DNA from: Lachnospiraceae bacterium MD308
GTDB lineage: Bacteria > Bacillota > Clostridia > Lachnospirales > Lachnospiraceae
Assembly: GCA_000403475.2 (NCBI GenBank)
Contig: KE159795.1
Coordinates: forward strand, 1,311,965 to 1,375,964
Length of the DNA stretch: 64,000 nt
Direction: 5' to 3'
Shown: positions 7,334-16,304 of the stretch, one piece after another
Layout: every line of letters begins with the position of its first letter
How positions within the stretch are numbered: position 1 is the first letter of the stretch
Notes under the pieces: generated by a model
Seen by the model: the letters and a program-made list of their open reading frames with translations, nothing else
What the model was told of the DNA's origin: nothing
The model's database searches: none
Position numbers and translations under genes: made by a program

Positions 7334-9712
7334 TTATTCAAATGACTGCTCTGTCCTCTCAATAATCTCATCCTGCAGCGGCTTATCCAGATTGCGGAAG
7401 AAGTCGCTGTACCCGGCAACACGCACGATAAGGTCCTTATATTCCTCCGGGTTCTTCTGCGCGTCTATAAGCGTCTGCCTGTCGATGACATTGAACTGGA
7501 TATGATGTCCGTCCATAGAGAAGTAGGAGCGGATCAGGCTCGCCATATTGTCAAGCCCCTTCTCGCCTGCTACTACGTTTGGCGTAAACTTCTGGTTCAG
7601 CAGCGTTCCCGCCGTCGCCAGGTGATCCATCTTGGAGCAGGACTTGATGACTGCCGTCGGCCCGTTTCTGTCTGCGGACTTCTCCGGGGAGATTCCCTCG
7701 GATACCGGCTTGTGCGCTTTTCTTCCGTTAGGCGTCGCAAGGATCACATCCCCAAAGTATACATGGCAGGTAGTCGGCAGCATATCCACGCCGTACTTTC
7801 CGCCTTTCATGTTCGGGCGGCCTGTAATCTCGCTCCGGTAAAGCTCGAATACTTCCTGCATGATATCATCTGCGTAATCATCATCGTTGCCGTACTTCGG
7901 CGTCTTGTCATGAACCATGCGGTAGATGGCATCATACCCTTCATAGTCATGCTCCATCGCCTCAATCAGCTCTTCCATAGTGAAGTTCTGGTTGTCGAAT
8001 ACATTGTATTTTACAGCCGCAAGGCAGTCGGTAACAGTACCGATGCCCACGCCCTGGATATAGTTGGTGTTGTATCTTGCGCCGCCTGCATTGTAATCTT
8101 TCGCATTGGAAATGCAGTCGTTAGTTACGACGGAGAGACACGGCGCCGGCATCTCCTGCGCGTAGAGCTGCTCAATGACATTGTTGCCGCGGATCTTGAT
8201 ATTTACAATATGCTCAAGCTGCTTTTTAAATGCATCCCAAAGCTCGTCATAAGTCTTAAAATCCTTCGCATATCCAAGCTCAAGCCCAATCTGTTTCCCG
8301 GAATACTGGTCAAATCCGTTGAATAATGTAAGCTGGAATACTTTCGGGATATTCAAATACCCGGTGAGGATATATGCCTCGCTGCCCCACGCTCCCGTCT
8401 CCACACATCCGGAAGAGCCGCCGCGCCTTGCGTCCTCAAGCTTTTTCCCCGCGTTGATAAGCTCCATGATCTGCGCCTCCGTATTGTAGAACGCAGGCTG
8501 GCCCCAGCCTTCTCTTGAGACTTCGCAGGCTCTCTTAAGGAACTTGGCCGGAGTCTTCTTGCTGATGGTCACGTTGGAATTTGGCTGAACCAGTTTCATC
8601 TCGTCCATGCAGTCAAGGATTAAGTAGCTTACGTTATTGACGCCGTTGCGTCCGTCCGGGGTCACGCCGCCGGTATTGATATTTGCAAAATCCGTGTAGG
8701 TCGCGCTCTCTTTTAAGGTAATGCCTACCTTCACCGGAGCCGGCTGGTTGTAGAATTTCACCCACAGGCACTCAAGCAGCTCCAACGCCCTCTCATCATC
8801 CAGAATCCCAGCCTCTACGTCTCTCTCATAATACGGGTTCAAGTGCTGGTCAAGCCTTCCGGGGCTGAACGCATCCCAGGGATTTAACTCTGTGGTGACC
8901 GCAAGATGGGTAAACCAGTATAGCTGGATCGCCTGCCAGTAAGTCTTGGGGCTATGTGCTGGTACTACCTCAAGGTTTGCCGCGATCTGAAGGAGCTCTG
9001 CCTTTCTCGTCTCGTCCGTCTCTTTCTCTGCCATCTCAAGAGCCAGCCTGTGATAACGCTCGCCGAGAATGATCACCGCGTCGCAGGCGATATCCATAGC
9101 CTTTAACTCTTCGCATTTATTCACCGCATCCGGGTCATTGATGTAATCCAGCGCGTCCATTGTCTTCTGAATCTTCTCTTTGTAATCTAAATATCCTGTC
9201 GTAAACACCTGCTCGCCGCCGCATGTATGCCCCGGGCCTCTCTGCTCCATGAACTCGGTAAACATACCCGCGCTGTAGCACTCATGCCACTCCGGCGTCA
9301 TACGCGCAAGAATCTTCTCCCGCATGCTCCGCCCTGTCCAGTAAGGGATAATCTCCTCAGCCTGAAGTTTCCGGTCTTCTTCTGTCGTCTTAAAGGACAC
9401 AAGCTCACGCTCGCTCATGACTACCATGTCCTCCACGCTGTGACAGCAAAGTTCCGGGAATGTAGGAGACGCCTGAGGGTCTTTTCCCTTCTCGCCGATG
9501 ATCAGCTCGCCGTCCCCAAGGTACAGTGTCTTCCTGGAAAAATACTCTTTCAGTACCATGGCCCGCATAACCGGAATTGAGTATTTCCCGTCATTTGCCT
9601 TGTAAAAATCCGTCTCGATCTTTGCCCTCTCAAGGTCAATGTGAACAGGCGTCGTCACACTGAGCTCTCTGAGCTTTTGAATTCTTTCGTTCATCCCACG
9701 CAGTTTCGCCAT
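7334..9712 (-). CDS. hypD: Glycyl radical enzyme, trans-4-hydroxy-L-proline dehydratase-like
   Basis: 792 residues, a pyruvate formate-lyase/diol-dehydratase family enzyme. The thiyl Cys is at about 436 in GGSSGCVETG, with the catalytic Glu two residues later; the radical Gly is at 767 in VRVAGYSD. The GCVETG motif, overall length and long stretches such as NDDDYADDIMQEV and MLPTTCHVYFG agree with what I know of HypD, which dehydrates trans-4-hydroxyproline to pyrroline-5-carboxylate in gut clostridia. The activase gene is 4 bp upstream in the same operon. No proC-like reductase is next door. A related glycyl radical dehydratase with another substrate remains possible. An AGGAGGG site sets the start. 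Confidence 0.78.
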   Translation of the reverse strand: MAKLRGMNERIQKLRELSVTTPVHIDLERAKIETDFYKANDGKYSIPVMRAMVLKEYFSRKTLYLGDGELIIGEKGKDPQASPTFPELCCHSVEDMVVMSERELVSFKTTEEDRKLQAEEIIPYWTGRSMREKILARMTPEWHECYSAGMFTEFMEQRGPGHTCGGEQVFTTGYLDYKEKIQKTMDALDYINDPDAVNKCEELKAMDIACDAVIILGERYHRLALEMAEKETDETRKAELLQIAANLEVVPAHSPKTYWQAIQLYWFTHLAVTTELNPWDAFSPGRLDQHLNPYYERDVEAGILDDERALELLECLWVKFYNQPAPVKVGITLKESATYTDFANINTGGVTPDGRNGVNNVSYLILDCMDEMKLVQPNSNVTISKKTPAKFLKRACEVSREGWGQPAFYNTEAQIMELINAGKKLEDARRGGSSGCVETGAWGSEAYILTGYLNIPKVFQLTLFNGFDQYSGKQIGLELGYAKDFKTYDELWDAFKKQLEHIVNIKIRGNNVIEQLYAQEMPAPCLSVVTNDCISNAKDYNAGGARYNTNYIQGVGIGTVTDCLAAVKYNVFDNQNFTMEELIEAMEHDYEGYDAIYRMVHDKTPKYGNDDDYADDIMQEVFELYRSEITGRPNMKGGKYGVDMLPTTCHVYFGDVILATPNGRKAHKPVSEGISPEKSADRNGPTAVIKSCSKMDHLATAGTLLNQKFTPNVVAGEKGLDNMASLIRSYFSMDGHHIQFNVIDRQTLIDAQKNPEEYKDLIVRVAGYSDFFRNLDKPLQDEIIERTEQSFE

Positions 9713-9716
9713 CTCT

Positions 9717-10625
9717 TTACCCTCCTATTTTGGTGTTCTGGAATCCGGCCTCGACAAAGAGCTGCCTTAGCTCTTCCATCTCAGCCTTATCCGGTGCATG
9801 TAGATTTTTACCCATATATTCCATATCCAACTTCCGATATTTGCCGCTGCCTGTATCATGGTAAGGCAGCAGATTTATCTGAGGCGGATGAATATCATGC
9901 TCTTTCAGAAACGCTATCGTCTCCTTCATATTTTCCGCATTCCCATTTACTTCCTTCACCGTCGGAATCCGGATGTAGATCCTCGCCCCGTCTGCCGACA
10001 GGCGGGCAAGGTTTTCCAGGATCAGCTTATTGTCCACTCCCATATACCGCTTATGTATCTCCGGGTCCATCGCCTTCACGTCATAGAGAAATGTGTCCGT
10101 ATAGGGCAGGATTGCCTGGAACTTTTCATAGGGCACATATCCGCATGTGTCGATGGTAAGGTTAATGTCCTGACGCTTAAGCTCCTTTGCGACCGCCAGG
10201 ATATAGTCTGTGTCCATGGCCATCACTTCCCCGCCGGAAAGGGTCACCCCGCCGCCGGACTCCTCATAAAACATCTGATCTTTTAAAAGCTCCTTTATAA
10301 GCTCCTTCACTGTATACTCACGGCCGACAATCTCCCTCAAGCCCGCCGGGCAGAAGTTTTCGCACCTCCCGCACAGCGTGCAGAGCGACCTATCAAGCGC
10401 CGGCTTTTTATCCTTCATGGAAAGGGCATGGCTTTGGCAGGCTTTCACGCAGGCTCCGCAAGCCGCACATTTCTCCGCGTCAAACTGCATCTCCCTTTCG
10501 TACTCCTGGGTCTCCGGGTTGTGGCACCACTCGCATCTTAACGGACAACCCTTAAAAAATACAGAAGTGCGGATTCCGTCGCCGTCATGAATTGAAAACT
10601 TTTGTATGTTTGTTATATTTTTCAT
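9717..10625 (-). CDS. hypE: Glycyl radical enzyme activating enzyme (radical SAM)
   Basis: 302 residues. The radical SAM cluster motif CPLRCEWC is near residue 30, followed by a ferredoxin-like insert with two [4Fe-4S] motifs, CAACGACVKAC and CTLCGRCENFC (residues about 50-90), then SGGGVTLSGGEVM, the SAM-binding GGE region. This two-ferredoxin layout is typical of activases for dehydratase-type glycyl radical enzymes rather than PflA. It uses S-adenosylmethionine to create the glycyl radical on the neighbouring enzyme, whose gene starts 4 bp downstream. Gene symbol is by pairing with the HypD-like partner. Confidence 0.88.
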   Translation of the reverse strand: MKNITNIQKFSIHDGDGIRTSVFFKGCPLRCEWCHNPETQEYEREMQFDAEKCAACGACVKACQSHALSMKDKKPALDRSLCTLCGRCENFCPAGLREIVGREYTVKELIKELLKDQMFYEESGGGVTLSGGEVMAMDTDYILAVAKELKRQDINLTIDTCGYVPYEKFQAILPYTDTFLYDVKAMDPEIHKRYMGVDNKLILENLARLSADGARIYIRIPTVKEVNGNAENMKETIAFLKEHDIHPPQINLLPYHDTGSGKYRKLDMEYMGKNLHAPDKAEMEELRQLFVEAGFQNTKIGG

Positions 10626-10659
10626 TCTCTTTACCTCTCAGGCCAGCATGGCCTGCCCC

Positions 10660-10752
10660 AGTGAACAGACAGTCTGTCTCCGTCTTAGACCATAGTCTAT
10701 ACTGTAGTCTATGATATGATATAAATATACCACTTCGCTATAATTTTGTCAA
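10660..10752 (-). promoter_or_regulatory. Promoter and possible operator of the hypE-hypD operon
   Basis: On the minus strand TTGACA (10747-10752) and TATATT (10724-10729) are separated by exactly 17 bp, a strong sigma-A type promoter. Downstream, across the likely start and leader, lie two direct copies of TAGTCTAT (10693-10700 and 10705-10712) and an inverted repeat GACAG-T-CTGTC (near 10667-10677). Their position between promoter and gene suits repressor binding. No regulator gene is adjacent, so the controlling protein is unknown. Confidence 0.75.
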
Positions 10753-10796
10753 TATCCCGCGTCTCACATAACTCAAGTTCCCAAGCTATAAACAGC

Positions 10797-10853
10797 AAAA
10801 AATACACCTTCAAAACCGCTCCTGACATTTTGCAGCGGCCTTGAAGGCGTATT
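10797..10853 (-). terminator. Rho-independent terminator of the HD hydrolase gene
   Basis: Long inverted repeat (arms 10801-10820 and 10833-10852, core CCGCT/AGCGG with CCTTCAA/TTGAAGG) followed on the minus strand by six T. It directly follows the HD-domain gene and separates it from the hypE promoter. Confidence 0.85.
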
Positions 10854-10874
10854 CCTTCATCATATCTGTATTCT

Positions 10875-11432
10875 TTACCCGAAATTCTTCTTAATCAGCA
10901 TACAGTATTCTTCATAAGGTTTCATCAAACTCAGGCTGTCGCCGAGAGAATCCCTGACTCCCTTATAATACCAACCGATGGTGTCCTTATCTTTCATGCG
11001 GAACCTGTTCCACAGCTCGTCTCCCAAAACCGGATAATCCCTGTCGATATCCCGCATATTAGACAGCTTGTCCGCAAGGCATATCAGTTTCACCTCGTAG
11101 GGCGCCCGCCTGATATGCTCAATGGTCGCCCGTTTCCTTTCCATCCAGGTCTTAGACTTATCCTCGCTTTCCTGCGCCACCATATTGGCCACCCGCTCCG
11201 AAAATTCCTGCGCCAGCAGTGTCCTTGACACTCCCCCGCAGTCCTCTATCGTATCGTGCAGCACAGCCGCGCTTATGATCTCTGCATCCTGTGTCATCCC
11301 CGACACGATATCGCCCACCTCTATGGGATGTACGATATACGGCCGTTTCGTCCCCTTTCGAAACTGTCCTTCGTGCGCCCTCGTTGCAAATTCAATTGCC
11401 TTATTGATCATATTAAGCTCCTCTTTTGACAT
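10875..11432 (-). CDS. Small HD-domain (p)ppGpp hydrolase-like protein
   Basis: 185 residues from the ATG at 11432; a TTG at 11465 could add 11. It matches the hydrolase domain of RelA/SpoT without a synthetase: FATRAHEGQFRKG, then YIVHPIEVG (first metal His), AAVLHDTIED (the HD pair) and ICLADKLSNM with the final metal Asp. Stand-alone proteins of this type (small alarmone hydrolases, Mesh1-like) remove the 3' pyrophosphate from (p)ppGpp or related nucleotides. It is monocistronic with its own terminator. In some toxSAS toxin systems the antitoxin is such a hydrolase, so the RelA/SpoT gene 8 kb away is worth noting; any link is inference. Confidence 0.85.
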   Translation of the reverse strand: MSKEELNMINKAIEFATRAHEGQFRKGTKRPYIVHPIEVGDIVSGMTQDAEIISAAVLHDTIEDCGGVSRTLLAQEFSERVANMVAQESEDKSKTWMERKRATIEHIRRAPYEVKLICLADKLSNMRDIDRDYPVLGDELWNRFRMKDKDTIGWYYKGVRDSLGDSLSLMKPYEEYCMLIKKNFG

Positions 11433-11503
11433 TCCAAATCCACACTTCTTTTCTACCGATTCCAATTCTTATGCCTACATCTTACAAGTCCTTCGTATCT
11501 TCT

Positions 11504-14500
11504 TTACTCCCTTTCAATACCTTCTCTCAGTCTTGCTTTCTCCTTTCTGTGAAACAAATCGAAGATACACGGAACAACAAACAGCGTAAGCACAGTTCCG
11601 TATATCAGTCCCCCGATTGTTACAACGGCCATGGGCTGAACCATGTCCGAACCCATTCCGACTCCTACTGCCATTGTACACAATCCGAGAATCGTAGTCA
11701 ATGCTGTCATGACAATTGGACGCATTCTTGTTCTACCGGCCTCGATAAGCGCCGCTTTCTTCGGCTTTCCTTCCCCGATGAGCTGATTCGTGTAGTCGAT
11801 AAACACGATTCCGTTATTAACGATGATTCCCGACAGCATGACAAACCCTACCATGGCAATGACGCTGACCGGCATATCCGCGATCCAGAGCGCCAAAAGC
11901 CCTCCGGTAAATGCAAGGGGCACCGTAAACATGATGATGAACGGCGAGCGCAGCGACTGGAACTGGGCTACCATGATCAGGTACATAAACAAGAGCGCAA
12001 GGGCAAGCATCTTGAAAAGCTCAACCATCGCCTCATTGATCGTCTCGTCCTCGCCGGTCATCTCCACCTCGTATCCTTCCGGAACGTCGTAGGACTTGAG
12101 CGCGTCCTTTACACGGTTGCTGACAAGGCCGATATTGTCTCCGTCCTCAATCTCCGCCGTGACGGACATATACCTTGTCTGCCCTTTCCGGTTGATGGAC
12201 TGCAGCCCGGATGAATCCACGAAATCCACAACTTTAGACAGCTTTACCTTCTTCGTTGTGCCGTCCTGTTTCGTGACGGTGATTTTCATCTTCCGGATGT
12301 CCTCCCTTGTCAGGTCCTCATTCTCATCCTCTTTTACAAACACGTCATAATCCTGCGTGTCCGTTCCAAGGGTCATCGCTGAGGAGGGGTCGGCCAGTTT
12401 TGCATAGAGCTCCTGGTATACCTGCGCCACCGTAAGGCCTTCCTTGGTGGCTCGGTCTTTATTCACTACGATACGCAGCTCATTTGTATTGTCCTCTGTT
12501 CCGTCGGATACATTCTGGGTTCCTTTCGTATCCTCCACAATCTTTTTCACATCTCTGGCAATCTCCTGCAGCCTGTCTAAATCCCTTCCTTTCACCTCCA
12601 CATTGATGCCCGAGCTGCCAAGGGCGCTCATATCCATGTTGGACATGATGACCGTAAGCTCGCCGTTTACATCTTTTGTCTCCTTTTCAATCTTTTTCTT
12701 AAGCTGTGCGTTGGAAAGAGACGGGTTTTCCTTTGTAATGGCATAGAAAGAGATGACATTTGTCTCCACTTGGGTTCCCAGCATATCCGAGGACGATACA
12801 AGGGCTCCCACGTCCTCAATGTCCTCAAAGCCGCACAGAATGTCCATCACCTTGTCCGCCTCTTTCGCCGTGTCCTCAAGGCTTGTTCCGTCCTCCGTCT
12901 CAAGGGTCATGCTGATCTGCGTGCTTTCCATCTGGGGCATGAACTCTGTGCCGTTAGACGCTGCCAGAAAGACACTTCCCACAAACAGACCCAGCGCGCC
13001 AAGAAGAACCAGTACCTTCACTCTCAATGCCCCCGCCAGAAGTTTGCCGTATGCATGTTTCAGCATTTTAAATATCCGGCTCTCTTTCTGCTCCGTCTTT
13101 CTCAGAAGGCCTGCCGACATCATCGGAACAACGGTAAGCGCCACCAGGAGGCTTGCAAGGAGCGAGTATGCAATCGTAAGCCCCATGTCTACAAAAAGCT
13201 GCCTCGTAATTCCCTCCGTAAACACGATTGGAAGGAATACGCATATCGTCGTGAGGGTGGACGCCATGATTGCTCCGCTTACCTGCCGCGCCCCATTCAT
13301 GGCAGCGGCTTTCGCAGACGCCCCCTCTTCATTTCTCATCCGGTAAATGTTCTCGATGACCACGATGGAGTTATCCACAAGCATGCCAACGCCCAGGGCA
13401 AGGCCTGACAGGGAGATGATATTGAGCGTGATCCCTGAAAAATACATAGCCACCAGAGCCGTCATGATGCTGATCGGAATCGAGCATGCGATAACAAAGG
13501 TAGAGCGCAGGCTCTTTAAAAACAGCAGCAGGATGATGATCGCCAGCACCGCCCCATAGAGGAGGTTCTGCAGTACAGAGTTCACGATCATATCGATATA
13601 AACGCCCTGATCCATCAGAACGACCGTATTTATCCCATTATTCTCACTGTGTATCTGTTCAAACCGCTCCAGGACACGCCCGCTTACGTCTCCTGTCGAA
13701 TACCCGGTCTGTTTCTGCACGCTCAGCACGATTCCCGGCTTTCCGTTTATTTTAGCGTAAGTCTCGTCAGCGTCATTGACAAGTTCCACAACCGCCACGT
13801 CAGACAGTTTTACCGGGTCTATGTCTTCCATATCTAAAAGGGTAAAGTCCTTAAGCTCGTCAAGGCTTTTGAACTTATCCCCCACGCGGACAAGATAGTC
13901 GATGCCCTCCTCTTCCACATATCCCGCAGGCATGCTGAAGTTCTGGGCCTGGAGTATGGTCTTCACCGTGTCTGCGGAGAGGATGTCTTCCACCTTCACG
14001 CTCTTTTCCGTCTCTTTTTCCGCGGATTTAAGCTGCTCCTCCTGCATCTTGAGCGCCGACTCTCCCGCGGCAAGCTGCGCCGCTCCTTCCCCGATGCCAA
14101 CAGCCGCCTCTAGCTGCGCGGACGCAAGCTTGCCCCTGGCCTGCGCCAGTGACAGCGCGCCGTCGTTTACCTGCTTTGTAATCTTTTCAAGCTGATCTTT
14201 TCCGCCAGCAAGCTGGGTCTGTGCGGCAGTGAGCTGCTTTTCCTGTTCATCTAACTGCTTGATCGTCTCCGTCAATGTTTTATACGTACTGTCATAATCT
14301 TTAAGGGCCTCTTCCATCTGGGCAAGCTGCTGGCCCACTTTCTCCTTCTCCGCCTGTTCTTCCGGAGTGCCTTCGGGCATAGCGTCGTACTGTGCCTTCA
14401 ATGCATCATAAGCGTTTTTCGCCTGGGTCAGACTTTCAAGCTGGGCCTGGGCCTGGGCTTTCCCGGCGCTGACCAGCGCAAGGCTTTGGTTTAACTGGGT

Positions 14501-15313
14501 CTCCTGCACATTCAGCTCTGCCCTCTTCTCTGAAAGCTCAAGCTGGGCCTGCTTAAGCTCCTCGCTTTTTACAGATACTTGAGACTCCGCTTTCTCCATC
14601 CCTGCCGCCGCTTTTTTCTTTCCCGACTCCAGCGCGCTCTTTCCGCTCTTTACCTGCTTTTTGGCTTTATTCAGGGCATTTCTTGCATCGTCAAGCTGCT
14701 TTTTCATCTCAGCCTTGATGTCCTCGCCGATCTCGTCAATCTTGTCATCATTCAGGGTAATCTCTACCGTCTCTTCTATATTGCCCACCGCAGATACGGA
14801 CGCAACGCCCTCCACGCTCTCAATCTCCGGTATCACCTCGTCCTCAATGGTCTTGCTGACCTGGGTGCTGGTCTCCCCGTTTGCGCTTACCGCCGCCACG
14901 AGAACCGGCATCATATCCGGGTTCAGCTTGATAATCATGGGGTTCGTCACTTCGTCCGGCCAGAATCCCTTGATCTGGTCAAGGCTCTCCCGCATCTCTA
15001 TCGTGGCGGAATCCATATTGGCCGTCTGCTCGAACTCCAGCATGACCGTGGAGGCATTTTCACTGGACATAGACATAATGTTTTTAATATTGCTGACGGT
15101 GGCCATAGTCTGTTCCACCGGTTTTGTCACTACTTCCTCAATCTGCTCCGGGCTGGCTCCCGGATATGTAGTCATAACAATAGCATAAGGAAGATTCATG
15201 CTGGGGAGCAGGTCAACTGTCATCTTCGTAAACGATACGACTCCGAGGACGATGATAAGGACTACGCCCACCACTACGGTATATGGTTTTTTTACGCTGA
15301 ATTTTGAAAGCAT
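11504..15313 (-). CDS. RND-family (AcrB-like) efflux transporter with long coiled-coil insert
   Basis: 1269 residues from the ATG at 15313, which has an AAGGAG site 7 bp upstream; the open frame extends 24 codons further without support. TM1 is at the N-terminus (VVVGVVLIIVLGVVSF), and two blocks of further TM helices follow, with FLKSLRSTFVIAC and the GxxxD region LALGVGMLVDNSIVVIENI, as in proton-driven HAE1 transporters. Between about 170 and 440 lies an Ala/Gln/Glu/Lys-rich insert with heptad character, probably a long antiparallel coiled coil in the first extracytoplasmic loop. No membrane fusion or outer-membrane partner is nearby, as expected for a monoderm. Substrate unknown. Confidence 0.88.
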   Translation of the reverse strand: MLSKFSVKKPYTVVVGVVLIIVLGVVSFTKMTVDLLPSMNLPYAIVMTTYPGASPEQIEEVVTKPVEQTMATVSNIKNIMSMSSENASTVMLEFEQTANMDSATIEMRESLDQIKGFWPDEVTNPMIIKLNPDMMPVLVAAVSANGETSTQVSKTIEDEVIPEIESVEGVASVSAVGNIEETVEITLNDDKIDEIGEDIKAEMKKQLDDARNALNKAKKQVKSGKSALESGKKKAAAGMEKAESQVSVKSEELKQAQLELSEKRAELNVQETQLNQSLALVSAGKAQAQAQLESLTQAKNAYDALKAQYDAMPEGTPEEQAEKEKVGQQLAQMEEALKDYDSTYKTLTETIKQLDEQEKQLTAAQTQLAGGKDQLEKITKQVNDGALSLAQARGKLASAQLEAAVGIGEGAAQLAAGESALKMQEEQLKSAEKETEKSVKVEDILSADTVKTILQAQNFSMPAGYVEEEGIDYLVRVGDKFKSLDELKDFTLLDMEDIDPVKLSDVAVVELVNDADETYAKINGKPGIVLSVQKQTGYSTGDVSGRVLERFEQIHSENNGINTVVLMDQGVYIDMIVNSVLQNLLYGAVLAIIILLLFLKSLRSTFVIACSIPISIMTALVAMYFSGITLNIISLSGLALGVGMLVDNSIVVIENIYRMRNEEGASAKAAAMNGARQVSGAIMASTLTTICVFLPIVFTEGITRQLFVDMGLTIAYSLLASLLVALTVVPMMSAGLLRKTEQKESRIFKMLKHAYGKLLAGALRVKVLVLLGALGLFVGSVFLAASNGTEFMPQMESTQISMTLETEDGTSLEDTAKEADKVMDILCGFEDIEDVGALVSSSDMLGTQVETNVISFYAITKENPSLSNAQLKKKIEKETKDVNGELTVIMSNMDMSALGSSGINVEVKGRDLDRLQEIARDVKKIVEDTKGTQNVSDGTEDNTNELRIVVNKDRATKEGLTVAQVYQELYAKLADPSSAMTLGTDTQDYDVFVKEDENEDLTREDIRKMKITVTKQDGTTKKVKLSKVVDFVDSSGLQSINRKGQTRYMSVTAEIEDGDNIGLVSNRVKDALKSYDVPEGYEVEMTGEDETINEAMVELFKMLALALLFMYLIMVAQFQSLRSPFIIMFTVPLAFTGGLLALWIADMPVSVIAMVGFVMLSGIIVNNGIVFIDYTNQLIGEGKPKKAALIEAGRTRMRPIVMTALTTILGLCTMAVGVGMGSDMVQPMAVVTIGGLIYGTVLTLFVVPCIFDLFHRKEKARLREGIERE

Positions 15314-15481
15314 CGGGAAACTCCTTTTACATGTTTTTCTAAAAATTAATATGTAAATAATAGCACTTGAGGCTTTAAAAGACAATGATTGTAATATATA
15401 ATATTTTTGAAAAAAATCAATTTAATCTGACATTTATGTAAAATTAATAGTTTGTTTATATATTATGAAAGGATGTTTTTA

Positions 15482-16243
15482 ATGAATCGTGAGAATTTTG
15501 AGAAGGATGTTTTTAAGAAATATGTGCTGGTTACAGGAGCATCCCGGGGGATTGGGCGGAGTACAGCCCTTCTTTTTGCGGAAAACGGGTATCATGTTTT
15601 TTTGAACTGCTGCCGGTCAGCAAGGGAAATTGAAGAAGTGAAAAAGGAAATTGATTCTGCGGGGCGGGGCTCTTGCGAGATTGTCATGGGGGATGTGGGA
15701 AATCCTCGTGACGTGAATAATATATTTGAAAAAATAGGCAGAACGTGCCAGAGACTTCATGTGCTGGTGAATAATGCGGGGATTTCACATATAGGGCTTT
15801 TGAGCGATATGAGCGACAGCCAGTGGGATGGGGTGCTGCGTACAAACCTTTCTTCTGTCTTTTACTGCTGCCGCGCTGCCATCCCGGGGATGGTAGCAAA
15901 AAAGCAGGGCCGGATCATTAATGTGTCTTCCATGTGGGGGGTGTCGGGCGCATCCTGCGAGGCTGCTTACTCTGCCTCCAAAGCGGGAATGTGCGGGCTT
16001 ACCCGGGCATTGGCAAAAGAGCTGGCTCCCAGCAACATCCAGGTCAACGCAGTTGCCTGCGGCGTGATCGACACCGACATGAACAGCCAGCTTAACGAAG
16101 AAGATCGGGACGCTCTGGCCTATGAGATCCCGATGGGGCGCTTTGGCTCTCCGGGCGAGATCGCGAAAGTTATATGGGATATGGCAAATGCGCCGGAATA
16201 TATGACCGGGCAGGTAATCGGGGTGGACGGGGGATATCTGTAG
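15482..16243 (+). CDS. Short-chain dehydrogenase/reductase (FabG-like)
   Basis: 253 residues from the ATG at 15482, preceded by GAAAGGA; an earlier ATG at 15452 lacks a site. Classical SDR motifs are present: TGASRGIG for NAD(P) binding (residues about 14-21), NNAGIS near 90, the catalytic Ser in INVSSMWG, and YSASKAG with catalytic Tyr and Lys. It ends in the common GGYL tail (VDGGYL). This resembles 3-oxoacyl-ACP reductase, but it stands alone, outside any fatty-acid cluster, so a separate keto-reductase role is equally possible. It is divergent from the RND gene and convergent with the AAA_14 gene. Confidence 0.85.
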   Translation: MNRENFEKDVFKKYVLVTGASRGIGRSTALLFAENGYHVFLNCCRSAREIEEVKKEIDSAGRGSCEIVMGDVGNPRDVNNIFEKIGRTCQRLHVLVNNAGISHIGLLSDMSDSQWDGVLRTNLSSVFYCCRAAIPGMVAKKQGRIINVSSMWGVSGASCEAAYSASKAGMCGLTRALAKELAPSNIQVNAVACGVIDTDMNSQLNEEDRDALAYEIPMGRFGSPGEIAKVIWDMANAPEYMTGQVIGVDGGYL

Positions 16244-16304
16244 ATGCAGGGGGGATGCATCTGACGCCTCCCCCATAGACAACGCTACACTAGTATAATC
16301 TGCA

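Noticed and set aside
7502-8326. 274-codon plus-strand ORF opposite the glycyl radical enzyme gene
   Set aside because: Shadow frame of a conserved gene, no RBS.
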